From: Actinoplanes palleronii | GTDB taxonomy: Bacteria > Actinomycetota > Actinomycetes > Mycobacteriales > Micromonosporaceae | Direction: 5' to 3' | Length of the DNA stretch: 63,751 nt | Assembly: GCF_016862315.1 (NCBI RefSeq) | Contig: NZ_BOMS01000098.1 | Location: 1 to 63,751, forward strand | In this document: in pieces, positions 1-7,805 of the stretch | Layout of the letters: each line of letters starts with the position of its first letter | Position numbering within the stretch: the first letter of the stretch is position 1 | The notes under the pieces: model-generated | Told to the model about the DNA's origin: nothing | Seen by the model: the letters and a program-made list of their open reading frames with translations, nothing else | The model's database searches: none | Program-made: the position numbers and the translations under genes

Positions 1-767
1 ACATCAAGACCGGGGGAGTGGACCGCGGGCAGCGGATCCGGTTGCCGGCCATCGCCGAGGTGATCGCGGCCGAGGCGCCGGACGTGCTCACCCTGCAGGA
101 GCTGCGCGACTTCCACCGCGACGACGAGCGGCGGATGACCGACCTGGCCGGCGCGCTCGGGATGACCGCGCACCTGGCCCGGTCGGGGTTCGGGATGCCG
201 GTGGCGGTGCTGGTCCGGGAACCGCTGCGGATCACCCACACCGGCAGCGTGACGTGGCGGCTGCACCACGCCGCGGCGGTGGTCGTGGTCGAGACCGGCT
301 CCGGGCCGCTCACCGTGGTCAGCACGCACCTGGACCCGTTCTGGCCGTACCGGCGGATGCGCGAGGCCCGGTGGCTGGCCGCGCGCTACGTCAGGAGCGA
401 GCACGTGGTGCTGGCCGGCGACCTGAACGGGCTGGACCCGGTCGGCGACCACACCGAGGCGCTGGCCAGCCAGCACTCGATGTTCCGCAAACGGCACCTC
501 TTCCCGGACGGGACGGTGGACAGCCGCGCCCTGGCCGCGTTCGGCGCGGCGGGCCTGGTCGACCTGTGGGGCACGGTGGGCAGCGGCGACCCGCGGACGG
601 TGCCGACCACCCAGGGCGGCGGGCGCGAGTTCGGCGGGATGCGGCTCGACTACGTGCTGGCCACCCCGGCGGTGGCCGGGAAGGCCCACGACATGCGGGT
701 GATCCGGGGCGGCGCCGCCGAGCACGCCTCCGACCACTACCCGGTCCGCGTCGACCTCGACCTCTGA
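1..767 (+). CDS. Endonuclease/exonuclease/phosphatase family protein (5' end missing)
   Basis: The reading frame is open from the first base of the window, and the residues before the first possible start read N/I-K-T-G-G, the beginning of the EEP fold, so the true start lies upstream. Visible EEP landmarks are the metal-binding Glu in LTLQEL, the VSTHLD strand with its catalytic His, AGDLNGLDP, the LDYVLATP strand and the terminal SDHYPVRVDL with the catalytic Asp-His pair. EEP enzymes cleave phosphodiester or phosphomonoester bonds with Mg2+; the substrate (nucleic acid, phosphoinositide or sphingomyelin-like) cannot be told from sequence. It converges on amtB and is separated from it by a long palindrome. 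Confidence 0.85.
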   Translation, partial: IKTGGVDRGQRIRLPAIAEVIAAEAPDVLTLQELRDFHRDDERRMTDLAGALGMTAHLARSGFGMPVAVLVREPLRITHTGSVTWRLHHAAAVVVVETGSGPLTVVSTHLDPFWPYRRMREARWLAARYVRSEHVVLAGDLNGLDPVGDHTEALASQHSMFRKRHLFPDGTVDSRALAAFGAAGLVDLWGTVGSGDPRTVPTTQGGGREFGGMRLDYVLATPAVAGKAHDMRVIRGGAAEHASDHYPVRVDLDL

Positions 768-787
768 CCGCAGCCCGGTCCGGGTCC

Positions 788-844
788 CCGGCTGGTGCTC
801 AGGGGTGCCTCAAGGAACGCGAGGCACCCCTGAGCACCAGCCGG
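788..844. repeat. Dispersed long palindrome, copy 1
   Basis: Perfect 24-bp inverted repeat (788-811 with 821-844) around a 9-nt loop, starting CCGGCTGGTGCTCAGGGG. It sits between the convergent ends of the EEP gene and amtB and could terminate both. Four related copies occur at 26726, 41338, 43098 and 63398, so this is a repeat family and not a one-off terminator. It has no T-tract. Confidence 0.85.
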
Positions 845-857
845 ACAACCACGAGCG

Positions 858-2099
858 TCAGGTGGCGCCGGCCAGGTCGTAGGCGGACTCGCCGTGCACC
901 GCCAGGTCGAGGCCGCCGTGCTCGTGCTCGGGGGTGACCCGGAAACCGACGGTCCGGTGCAGCACCGTGGCGATCACCCAGGTCGCCCCGAACGCGAAGA
1001 GCGCGACCGTGACCGCGGCCAGCGTCTGCCGCCCGACCAGCGAGAACCCGCCGCCGAAGAAGAGCCCGCGCGGCCCGCCGGTGGCCGTGGCGGTGGCCAG
1101 CAGACCGATCAGCACGGTGCCGAGGAAGCCGCCGACCCCGTGCACTCCGGCCACGTCGAGCGAGTCGTCCAGGCCGAGCCGGTGCTTGAGGCCGACCGCG
1201 TACCCGCAGAGCGCGCCGGCCGCCAGCCCGATCAGCAGCGCGCCGAGCGGGTTCACCGACCCGCACGCCGGGGTGATCGCGACAAGCCCGGCCACCGCCC
1301 CGGACGCGGCACCCAGCGTGGTGGCGTGCCCGTCGCGACGGCGTTCGATCAGCAGCCAACCGGCGATCCCGGCCGCGCCGGACACCTGGGTGTTGAAGAA
1401 CGCCAAGGCGGCCGAGCCGTTCGCGGCGAGGGCCGAGCCGGCGTTGAACCCGAACCAGCCGAACCAGAGCAGGCCGGCGCCGAGCACCACCAGCGGCAGG
1501 CTGTGCGGGCGCATCGGCTCGGAGCGGAAGCCGAGCCGCGGTCCGAGCACGATCGCCAGGGCCAGCCCGGAGGCCCCGGAGTTGATTTCCACGACGGTGC
1601 CGCCGGCCAGGTCGAGGATCCGCAGGTGGTGCGCGATCCAGCCGTCCGGGGTGAACACCCAGTGCGCGATCGGCGCGTAGACCAGCGTCACCCAGGCGGC
1701 CACGAAGATCACCCAGGTGCTGAACCGGGCCCGGTCCGCGATCGCGCCGCTGAGCAGGGCGGCCGTGATGATCGCGAACATCATCTGGAACGCCGCGAAG
1801 ATCAGGGTGGGCGACGAGCCGGTGACCGAGTCCGGCCCGATCCCGGCCATCCCGGCCAGGCTCAGGTCGCCGATCAGGCCGTGCCCGGTGTCCGGGCCGA
1901 ACGCCAGCGAGTAGCCGTAGAGCACCCAGACCACGCTGACCACGGCCAGCGCCGCGAACGTCATCATCAGCATGTTCAGCGTGCTCTTGATCCGGACCAT
2001 GCCGCCGTAGAAGAGCGCCAGACCGGGGATCATCAGCAGCACCATCGCCGCGCTGACCAACAGCCAGGCGGTGTCCCCGGAATCCGGTTGAGCGGGCAT
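858..2099 (-). CDS. amtB: Ammonium transporter, Amt/Rh family
   Basis: 413-aa polytopic membrane protein with about 11 hydrophobic segments and family landmarks including AWLLVSAAMVLLMIPGLALF at the N-terminus, YGGMVR, the FAAFQMMFAIITAAL helix, AHWVF, the DLAGGTVVEINSGASGLA loop and the late VHGVGGFLGT helix with its pore His. It conducts ammonium/ammonia. The ATG at 2099 is chosen because AGGAGG lies six bases upstream, although the frame is open much further. No glnK/PII gene is adjacent in this window, unlike the common amtB-glnK-glnD order. A GlnR-type operator lies about 70-105 bp upstream of the start, so induction under nitrogen limitation is likely. Confidence 0.93.
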   Translation of the reverse strand: MPAQPDSGDTAWLLVSAAMVLLMIPGLALFYGGMVRIKSTLNMLMMTFAALAVVSVVWVLYGYSLAFGPDTGHGLIGDLSLAGMAGIGPDSVTGSSPTLIFAAFQMMFAIITAALLSGAIADRARFSTWVIFVAAWVTLVYAPIAHWVFTPDGWIAHHLRILDLAGGTVVEINSGASGLALAIVLGPRLGFRSEPMRPHSLPLVVLGAGLLWFGWFGFNAGSALAANGSAALAFFNTQVSGAAGIAGWLLIERRRDGHATTLGAASGAVAGLVAITPACGSVNPLGALLIGLAAGALCGYAVGLKHRLGLDDSLDVAGVHGVGGFLGTVLIGLLATATATGGPRGLFFGGGFSLVGRQTLAAVTVALFAFGATWVIATVLHRTVGFRVTPEHEHGGLDLAVHGESAYDLAGAT

Positions 2100-2166
2100 G
2101 CGACCTCCTGGGCCGGTGACGGATCTCCGATGGCCGCGCTGCCGGGGACCAGAGTCACCATGGTCG

Positions 2167-2204
2167 GTTTCGGTCTGTGGGCCTGATCGTTTCCGTCGTG
2201 TTAC
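2167..2204 (-). promoter_or_regulatory. Probable GlnR operator of amtB
   Basis: Read on the minus strand, 2204-2189 is GTAAC-ACGACG-GAAAC, an exact fit to the actinobacterial GlnR half-site pair gTnAC-n6-GAAAC. A second GAAAC occurs exactly 22 bp further downstream (2171-2167), the helical spacing of tandem GlnR boxes; its partner half-site is weak (GCCCA). The site is upstream of amtB, a classic GlnR target. The sequence match is direct; the regulation is inferred from the Streptomyces/Mycobacterium GlnR regulon. Confidence 0.75.
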
Positions 2205-2291
2205 AGCCGTCATCACCGAGGCGTGTTCCGGATCGGCGGCACGCGGCGGGTGAGCCGTCATGCCGGTCCGGCAGGCCGCATACTCATCGGA

Positions 2292-2801
2292 ATGACGATC
2301 GAGTTCCCCTCGCCGACCCGTCCCGCCGCCGGCGCCGCCGACGTCTTCGCGGGCTACCTGGCGTACTTCCGCGAGACGCTGCTCGCCAAGGTCTCCGCGC
2401 TGCCCGAGTCCGAGCGCCGGACCAGCCGGCTCCCGTCCGGCTGGACGCCGGTCGAGCTGGTCAAACACCTTCGGTACGTGGAACTGCGCTGGATCGAGTG
2501 GGGCTTCGAGGGTGTCCCGATCGACGACCCGTGGGGCGACCGGAACGTCGACCGCTGGTACGTCGCGCCGGAGGAGACCTTCGCCGAGCTGGCCGAGGCG
2601 CTGCGGGCGCAGGGCGCGCACACCACCGAACTGGTCGTCCGGACCGACCTGGCCACGGTCGGCCAGCCCGGCCCACGCTGGGACGGCGCCCAGCCACCCA
2701 CGCTGGAGCGGATCCTGTTCCACCTGGTCCAGGAGTACGCCCGGCACGTCGGGCACCTGGACGTCGTCGTGGAGCTGGCGGTCGGCGCGGTCGGCGAATG
2801 A
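2292..2801 (+). CDS. DinB/DUF664-family protein
   Basis: 169 aa. The pattern is that of the four-helix DinB/YfiT fold: a first-helix LAYFRETLLAKV, then GWTPVELVKHLRYVELRW with the first metal His, and the C-terminal FHLVQEYARHVGHLDVV with two further His. These three His bind a divalent metal in relatives, many of which are thiol-dependent (mycothiol or bacillithiol) S-transferases or isomerases. In an actinobacterium mycothiol is the likely thiol, but this is inference. Start taken at ATG 2292, which opens with MTIEFPSP; the gene lies between divergent amtB and the convergent GGDEF gene, 8 bp from the latter's stop. Confidence 0.75.
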   Translation: MTIEFPSPTRPAAGAADVFAGYLAYFRETLLAKVSALPESERRTSRLPSGWTPVELVKHLRYVELRWIEWGFEGVPIDDPWGDRNVDRWYVAPEETFAELAEALRAQGAHTTELVVRTDLATVGQPGPRWDGAQPPTLERILFHLVQEYARHVGHLDVVVELAVGAVGE

Positions 2802-2809
2802 CCGGCTAG

Positions 2810-4390
2810 CTAGGCGGCGATGTCGCCGACCACCCGGTCGCGGCCGGCCCGCTTGGCCGTGTAGAGGTTGCGGTCGGCCTGGGCGAGCAGGGACGACAGG
2901 GTGCCGTGCCCGTCCATCGAGGTGGTGATCCCGATGCTGGTGGTGACCGGCAGGGCGCCGGTGATCGGGCCCCAGGCGTGCGCGCGGATCCGCAGCCGCA
3001 GCCGCTCGCAGCGGACCGCCGCCTCCTCCGGGCCGATGCCGGGGTAGACCAGCATGAACTCCTCGCCGCCCATCCGGGCGGCGAGGGCCGGGCCGGGCAC
3101 CGCGTCGGCGAGCATCTCGGCCACGTGCTGCAGCACGGTGTCGCCGGTGGCGTGCGACAGGGTGTCGTTGACCCGCTTGAAGTGGTCCAGGTCGACGATG
3201 GCGATCGAGATCGGCCGGCGCTCGGCGGCCGCCTCGAGCAGCAGGGCCGGCAGCCGCTCGTTGACGTACCGGCGGTTGTGCAGACCGGTCAGCGCGTCCC
3301 GGTGGGCCATCTCGCGGAAGTGCTCGCTGGCCCGGCGCGCCTCGTTGGCGTCGAACACCGCCTGCAGGGCCCGGGCGCGGGCGTCGCGCTGCACCGAGAG
3401 CAGGGCGGCGGAATCCGCGTGGAAGGCCCGGTGCTCCTCGTACGCCTCGGCGTACCGCCCGGTCGCGGCGTAGAGCGCGGCCTGCTCCTCGCGGATCCGG
3501 GCACGGATCGCGGCCAGCCCGCGCTGCCCGCAGATCCGCAGGTTGGCGTCGAGCGCGGCCTGCGCCGCCGGGTAGCGCCCGGCCAGCCGGCGCGCCAGGG
3601 CCAGGGTGAGCAGGCACTCGGCGACCGCGTCACCCTCGTTCGCCACGACCAGGTCGGCCATCACCGGGGTGAGCAGGTCCTCGACCGCGTCGTAGTGGGC
3701 GCCCATCAGCTCGACCCGGGCCATCGTGTCCAGCTCGTTGGCGCCGAACCGGTGGCCGGTCCGGGCCTGGATCTCGTGCATCTCGGCGACCATCGCCCGG
3801 GCGGCCGGCTCGTCGTTGTTCTCGTACGCGCTGTAGACCATGTTGTTCAGCGCGAGCAGGGTGGTCTCGTGGTCACCGGCGGCCATCGCCAGCGCCAGCG
3901 CCTCCCGGGCCCGGCGTTCGCCGTCGACCGGTGAGCCGGTCTCCTCCAGCGCCACCGACAGCGCCATCAGCTGCTGGGCCCGGATGCTGACCGGCCAGTC
4001 GTCGGTGAGCAGCGCGACACCCTGCACGGCGTGCTTCAGCCCGTCGGCGGCGTCACCCACGTACCGATAGAAGACCGACAGCTGGCGGTGCGCGCGGGCC
4101 AGCAGGTACGACGAGTCGTGGCGTTCCGCCCAGGCCTGCACCCGGTGCGCGGACTGCCCACCCTCACCGACCCGGCCCTCGCGCAGGTCGACCGAGGCGA
4201 TCAGCAATTCGGCGCGCTGGTAGAGCTCCTCGGCGCCGAGTTCCTCGGCCTCCCGCCGTATCCGGGTGGCCGGCTCGCGCACCGTCCGGAACTGAGAATT
4301 CGCCCGGCTCTCGAGTTCCGCGACGGCGGCCTCAAGTGCTCCGAGTCGATCGAACTCGGTGGGGACACAGTTCGCCGTCTCGGTCGTCAC
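2810..4390 (-). CDS. Diguanylate cyclase with N-terminal TPR-like region
   Basis: 526 aa from a GTG preceded by AGGAAG. Residues ~1-350 are helical repeats rich in Ala/Leu/Arg with TPR spacing (for example ALALAMAAGDHETTLLALNN). The C-terminal ~170 residues are a GGDEF domain: DALTGLHNRRYVNERLP, the metal-binding IVDLDHFKRVND, and the active-site loop RMGGEEF, a catalytically competent GGEEF variant. It should make cyclic di-GMP from two GTP. No RxxD inhibitory site is present five residues before GGEEF, so product inhibition may be absent. There are no membrane segments, so it is cytoplasmic; the TPRs may sense a partner protein. Same TPR-GGDEF layout occurs widely in Actinoplanes-type genomes. 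Confidence 0.85.
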   Translation of the reverse strand: MTTETANCVPTEFDRLGALEAAVAELESRANSQFRTVREPATRIRREAEELGAEELYQRAELLIASVDLREGRVGEGGQSAHRVQAWAERHDSSYLLARAHRQLSVFYRYVGDAADGLKHAVQGVALLTDDWPVSIRAQQLMALSVALEETGSPVDGERRAREALALAMAAGDHETTLLALNNMVYSAYENNDEPAARAMVAEMHEIQARTGHRFGANELDTMARVELMGAHYDAVEDLLTPVMADLVVANEGDAVAECLLTLALARRLAGRYPAAQAALDANLRICGQRGLAAIRARIREEQAALYAATGRYAEAYEEHRAFHADSAALLSVQRDARARALQAVFDANEARRASEHFREMAHRDALTGLHNRRYVNERLPALLLEAAAERRPISIAIVDLDHFKRVNDTLSHATGDTVLQHVAEMLADAVPGPALAARMGGEEFMLVYPGIGPEEAAVRCERLRLRIRAHAWGPITGALPVTTSIGITTSMDGHGTLSSLLAQADRNLYTAKRAGRDRVVGDIAA

Positions 4391-4495
4391 TGTCCCTACT
4401 TCCTGTAGTCGCCGTGACGACCAACAGTCTGTCGTGACGGTGGCAGCGTGGTTCCCGGACGGGTGCAAAGCGGTTGCATGATTACTGAATCCGGC

Positions 4496-6049
4496 TCATC
4501 GGGCGGTGCAGACCGGCGCGGAGGCGGCGAGGCGCCCGCCGGACGACGCGACGGCGACCGTGAAGCAGTAGTCCAGCCGGTCGTTGAGGCTGTAGACCTG
4601 GAAGTCGACGGCGCCGGCCGGGAGCCGCTGGAACTCCGCCGGGGTCTGCCCGGCGCGCCCGCCGGCGATCACCACCGGCCCCCGCGCCGCTGCGGGGTAC
4701 GCCCAGGTCAGGCTCACGCTCGCGCCGTTGTCCCGGAGTGTCACCCCGGACGGCGAGCCCGGCGTGCCGGGCCCCGCGGTGGCGACCGTCGGCTTGACCG
4801 GCGCGGTGGCGGCCGGTGACCCGGCCTGCGGCGTGGTGGCACCGTCCGCGTCCGGCAGGGTCAGGATCACCACGGCGGCGGCCGTCGCGACCCCCGCGGC
4901 CAGCGCCAGGGCCAGCCACACCGGGTGCCCGGAGCGCTCGCCGAACGCGCCGACCGGCACCACCTCCGGACTGTTCGGCGGCGCGGTGACGGTGGACGCG
5001 GGCGCGGTGCCGACCGGCTCGGCCCGGCCGTCCGGCCCGTAGTCGGGCGCACGGCTCCCGCGCCGGGGCGGCGGGGTGTCGGCCCGGGCGTGCCGGCCGG
5101 TCAGGTCACCCGGCAGGCTCAGGTCGCTCAGGTAGAACGGCTGCTGATAGACGGTGCCGTTCGGGTCGGTGGTCAGGTTGTCCGGTGGCGGCTGGGTGGA
5201 GTCGTCGAACGTGTCGTCCGGCGCCGGCGGGAACCGGCGGGCCGGCTTCGTCCCGGGGTCGGGGACGGTGGGCCGGCGCGGGAACGGCCGGAACCCGCCC
5301 GGGCGCAGCTCGGTGTCGTCGTTGCGCCCCGGCCGGGTCATCCGGCCACAGGTGTGCCGGCCGGAGCGCTCACCGTCGACCAGGGCGGCGGCCTGCCGGG
5401 CGAGCGGATGGTCGGCGGGCAGGTGCCGCTCGCTGAGGCGCTGGGCGGCCGCCAGGTGCTCGCGGGCCGCCGCGTCCCGGCCGCACTCGCGTTCCATCGC
5501 GCCCAGGCGGGCCAGCATCTTGATCCCGGCCGGTGAGGACTCGCCGTACTTCTGCTGGTGGCGTCGCCACGCGCCGGTCAGCCGGGCGCGGGCCGCGGCG
5601 CAGTGGCCGGCCGCGTGCTCCGCGGTGGCCAGGTCGGCCTCGGCGGCCAGCACCCGAGGCGCGTCCTGCTCGTCGATCCGGGACAGCTCGCCGACCAGGT
5701 CGTGATAGACCAGGGCGGCCCGGCCGTACTGCCCGACGCGGTGCAGGACGGCGGCGTGGGTGGCGGCCGCGGCGATGGTGCGCTCGTCGCGGGGGCCGTG
5801 CAGCTGCTCCTCGGCGGCGTGCGCGAACGCGGCCCAGAGCCGGGCCGACGGCGGGTCGCCGAGGGCGATCAGGACCCGGGCGAACAGGGCCGCGGCCACG
5901 GCGAGCTCGGCGGTGGCGCGGCGGGGGTCGGCATCCGCGGTGCGCAGGACCTCGGACAACACGGCTCGGGCGCCGCTGAGATCCCCGGACGACGTCAAGG
6001 TCTGTGCCTGTGCGGTGAGTACGGCGAGCGGAGGGGCCACGTACCTCAT
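4496..6049 (-). CDS. TPR, single-TM, fibronectin-III-like protein
   Basis: 517 aa in three parts. Residues ~1-225 are kinesin-light-chain-like TPR helices (SGDLSGARAVLSEVLRTADA; later RLGAMERECGRDAAAREHL). A long Pro/Asp-rich, low-complexity linker follows. One strong membrane helix, VWLALALAAGVATAAAVVIL, is near residue 390, and the last ~85 residues form a beta-rich Fn3-like module (VTLRDNGASVSLTWAYPA ... LDYCFTVAVASSGG). Expected topology is TPR inside, Fn3 outside. Function unknown; proteins of this layout are common in Micromonosporaceae and may couple envelope to cytoplasmic complexes. It lies downstream of nothing in its own strand for 1.2 kb, so probably has its own promoter near 6060. 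Confidence 0.75.
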   Translation of the reverse strand: MRYVAPPLAVLTAQAQTLTSSGDLSGARAVLSEVLRTADADPRRATAELAVAAALFARVLIALGDPPSARLWAAFAHAAEEQLHGPRDERTIAAAATHAAVLHRVGQYGRAALVYHDLVGELSRIDEQDAPRVLAAEADLATAEHAAGHCAAARARLTGAWRRHQQKYGESSPAGIKMLARLGAMERECGRDAAAREHLAAAQRLSERHLPADHPLARQAAALVDGERSGRHTCGRMTRPGRNDDTELRPGGFRPFPRRPTVPDPGTKPARRFPPAPDDTFDDSTQPPPDNLTTDPNGTVYQQPFYLSDLSLPGDLTGRHARADTPPPRRGSRAPDYGPDGRAEPVGTAPASTVTAPPNSPEVVPVGAFGERSGHPVWLALALAAGVATAAAVVILTLPDADGATTPQAGSPAATAPVKPTVATAGPGTPGSPSGVTLRDNGASVSLTWAYPAAARGPVVIAGGRAGQTPAEFQRLPAGAVDFQVYSLNDRLDYCFTVAVASSGGRLAASAPVCTAR

Positions 6050-6126
6050 AGTGCTCGGGTGACTACCTTAGGTACAAGTCTTGGGGTGTCACGACCGGTG
6101 CGAAGGGGACCGGGTAGAACAACCGC

Positions 6127-7026
6127 ATGTCTGTCACGACGGTCAAACACGAACTGCTGATCCGCCACCTGGAAGCGTGGGCCGCGGGAGCGGTGCATCG
6201 CGGCCGCCGGGCCATCTATCTGCACGGATACGCCGACACCGATGACGGTGCGGCGGCCGCCGCGGCCATCCGGGCGCTCGCCGACCTGCCCGATCTGGCC
6301 CGGGGCCGGGAGCTGTCCATGGTGGCGGTCGGTGACGACATGACGACAATCACTGATCGACTCGGCGCGGTCCAGCGGGAGGCGGGCGCCGGAGCCGGGC
6401 TCTCGGTGCTCGGGATCGGCGGCGGCACCGACGTCCGTGTCGAGGTGGCGCTCAAGGCGGCCGGCGCCACCGGCGTACCCCTGCTGGGTTTTCTGGATGC
6501 CGGGACCGCGAGTGAACCGCCTGCCGTGCGCACCGTGGCGGCCCTGGCCGTCGGCCGTCCGGCCGAAGTGCTGCTGGTGCTGGCGCCGGGTACGTCGGTC
6601 GAGCCCTATCGGGCGGCCGGATTCCCGCTGTTCACCGCGGCCGAGCTGGCCACCGGGGAGGAACCGGGGCAGGTGGTGGTCTTCGCCACCGGCTCGGGCA
6701 AGAGCCTCGAGGGTTTCAAGGAGGCACTGTGGGCGGTCGACGAATTCGCCGGGGTGCGTCTGCGCGACCTCGGCGATCCGGAACGGAGCCTGATCGACAT
6801 CTCGTTGCAGCCGCACCCCGGCCCGTTGCGCCGGGAACTTCTGGCGCGCCTGGCCGAGGTGGGTGCGGCAACGGTGAGCGACCTGCGGACCTTCACGCTG
6901 ACCGAGACGGTCTACCGGGCCGCGGACGCGACCCGGGTGTTACGGCTGATGCTCGAAGCCGGGGTGGTGACCCGCAGCCCCGAGACCGGCCGGCTCGGTG
7001 GTGACGTCCAGATCACCGCGTCCTAG
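6127..7026 (+). CDS. TcmP-like protein (three-Cys-motif partner family), apparently degenerate
   Basis: 299 aa. Three regions resemble the three-Cys-motif partner family TcmP: an N-terminal KHELLIRHLEAWAAGAV helix followed by AIYLHGYAD where TcmP has a DGFAGPG methyltransferase-like loop; a central PLLGFLDAG where TcmP has FIDPFG; and a C-terminal VVVFATGSGKSLEGFKEALW then a winged-helix-like end (LTETVYRAADATRVLRLMLE). The residues expected to bind cofactor in the two loops are altered, so it may be a non-catalytic relative. No three-Cys protein is visible nearby. The assignment is by eye from remembered family patterns and is tentative; the gene itself is secure (ATG 6127, conserved codon bias). 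Its TAG stop overlaps the stop of the convergent gene. Confidence 0.6.
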   Translation: MSVTTVKHELLIRHLEAWAAGAVHRGRRAIYLHGYADTDDGAAAAAAIRALADLPDLARGRELSMVAVGDDMTTITDRLGAVQREAGAGAGLSVLGIGGGTDVRVEVALKAAGATGVPLLGFLDAGTASEPPAVRTVAALAVGRPAEVLLVLAPGTSVEPYRAAGFPLFTAAELATGEEPGQVVVFATGSGKSLEGFKEALWAVDEFAGVRLRDLGDPERSLIDISLQPHPGPLRRELLARLAEVGAATVSDLRTFTLTETVYRAADATRVLRLMLEAGVVTRSPETGRLGGDVQITAS

Positions 7027-7205
7027 CGGGACTTGGACTTGTCCTGCTTCCAGGAGAGCGGGCCGGGCAGGTCGACGCGGTGGGCACGGGCCTTGGAGTT
7101 CCAGGACCAGCGACCGATCTTGATGCTCCAGGACGAGAAACCGTTCTCGGTGAAGTTCAGGATCAGCGGGCCGAACTTTTTGCGGCTGCGGAACATGAGG
7201 CCCAT
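7023..7205 (-). CDS. DUF4236-like small protein
   Basis: 60 aa, beginning MGLMFRSRKKFGPLILNFTE, the start typical of DUF4236 (MG-x-F-R-x-x-K-x-GP-x-x-LN-x-S/T). Family function is unknown. The start is supported by GAAGGAGA eight bases upstream. The stop codon shares the CTAG at 7023-7026 with the opposite gene, so the two genes meet tail to tail with overlapping stops. The protein is basic (many Arg/Lys) and Trp-rich. Confidence 0.7.
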   Translation of the reverse strand: MGLMFRSRKKFGPLILNFTENGFSSWSIKIGRWSWNSKARAHRVDLPGPLSWKQDKSKSR

Positions 7206-7283
7206 CGGAACGTCTCCTTCGAGGGGGAACAGTTGTGCGATCGCACCCTGAATTCCCTATCGGACGTTTCGACAAACGTGGTT

Positions 7284-7739
7284 TTACCGAGGTTGCCAGG
7301 CGTCCGGCCGCGTGGTCAGTTTGCGGACGTGCGCCGGCATCCGGCCACTGATCAATTCGGCCAGGCTGACCTCGTCGACCACCTCGCGGACCGCGGCTCG
7401 CACCGCGACCCAGAGGTTGGGCAGATTCTCGGCGGCCCCCGCGTACTGGGTCTCCTCCGGGCGGAGGCCGCGCACACCGGCCAGCGGGCCGTCGACGGCC
7501 CGCAGGATCTGGCCGATCGTCACGTCCCGCGGTGGGTGGGACAACGTGTACCCACCCTCGGCGCCGCGCTGCGCCCGCACCACCCCGGCGCGGCGCAGAT
7601 CGGCGAGCACTGCCTCGAGGAACTTGCGAGGCATTTCCTGGTCTTGGGCGATGGCTTGGGCGGACATCAATGACGGGTAGGCCTGCGCCAAGCTGAGCGC
7701 TGCCCGGACCGCGTAGTCGCCGCGCGCGGAGATCTGCAC
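7284..7739 (-). CDS. Rrf2-family transcriptional regulator
   Basis: 151 aa from a GTG that gives VQISARGDYAVRAALSLA, the standard Rrf2 opening. The winged helix follows (IAQDQEMPRKFLEAVLADLR, then RAGVVRAQRGAEGGYTLS, the Rrf2 signature wing) and a dimerisation helix at the end. The three-Cys cluster that holds a 2Fe-2S centre in IscR/NsrR/RsrR is absent: the region around LAGVRGLRPEETQYAG has no Cys. So this is either a redox-independent regulator or one using another ligand. No obvious target operon is adjacent; the upstream neighbour on the same strand is an AraC regulator. Confidence 0.88.
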   Translation of the reverse strand: MQISARGDYAVRAALSLAQAYPSLMSAQAIAQDQEMPRKFLEAVLADLRRAGVVRAQRGAEGGYTLSHPPRDVTIGQILRAVDGPLAGVRGLRPEETQYAGAAENLPNLWVAVRAAVREVVDEVSLAELISGRMPAHVRKLTTRPDAWQPR

Positions 7740-7805
7740 TCGGCTATTCTGCCTCGCCCACGCATCCCCGGTGCACATACCCCAGGGCGATATGGGAATT
7801 AACTT

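Noticed and set aside
2461..2697. Small Arg-rich minus-strand frame inside the DinB-like gene
   Set aside because: Low-complexity shadow of a high-GC gene.
858..3617. A 919-codon minus-strand frame including amtB
   Set aside because: Only the part from ATG 2099 is AmtB; the upstream part is the complement of the DinB-like gene and of the GGDEF gene and has no matching protein character.
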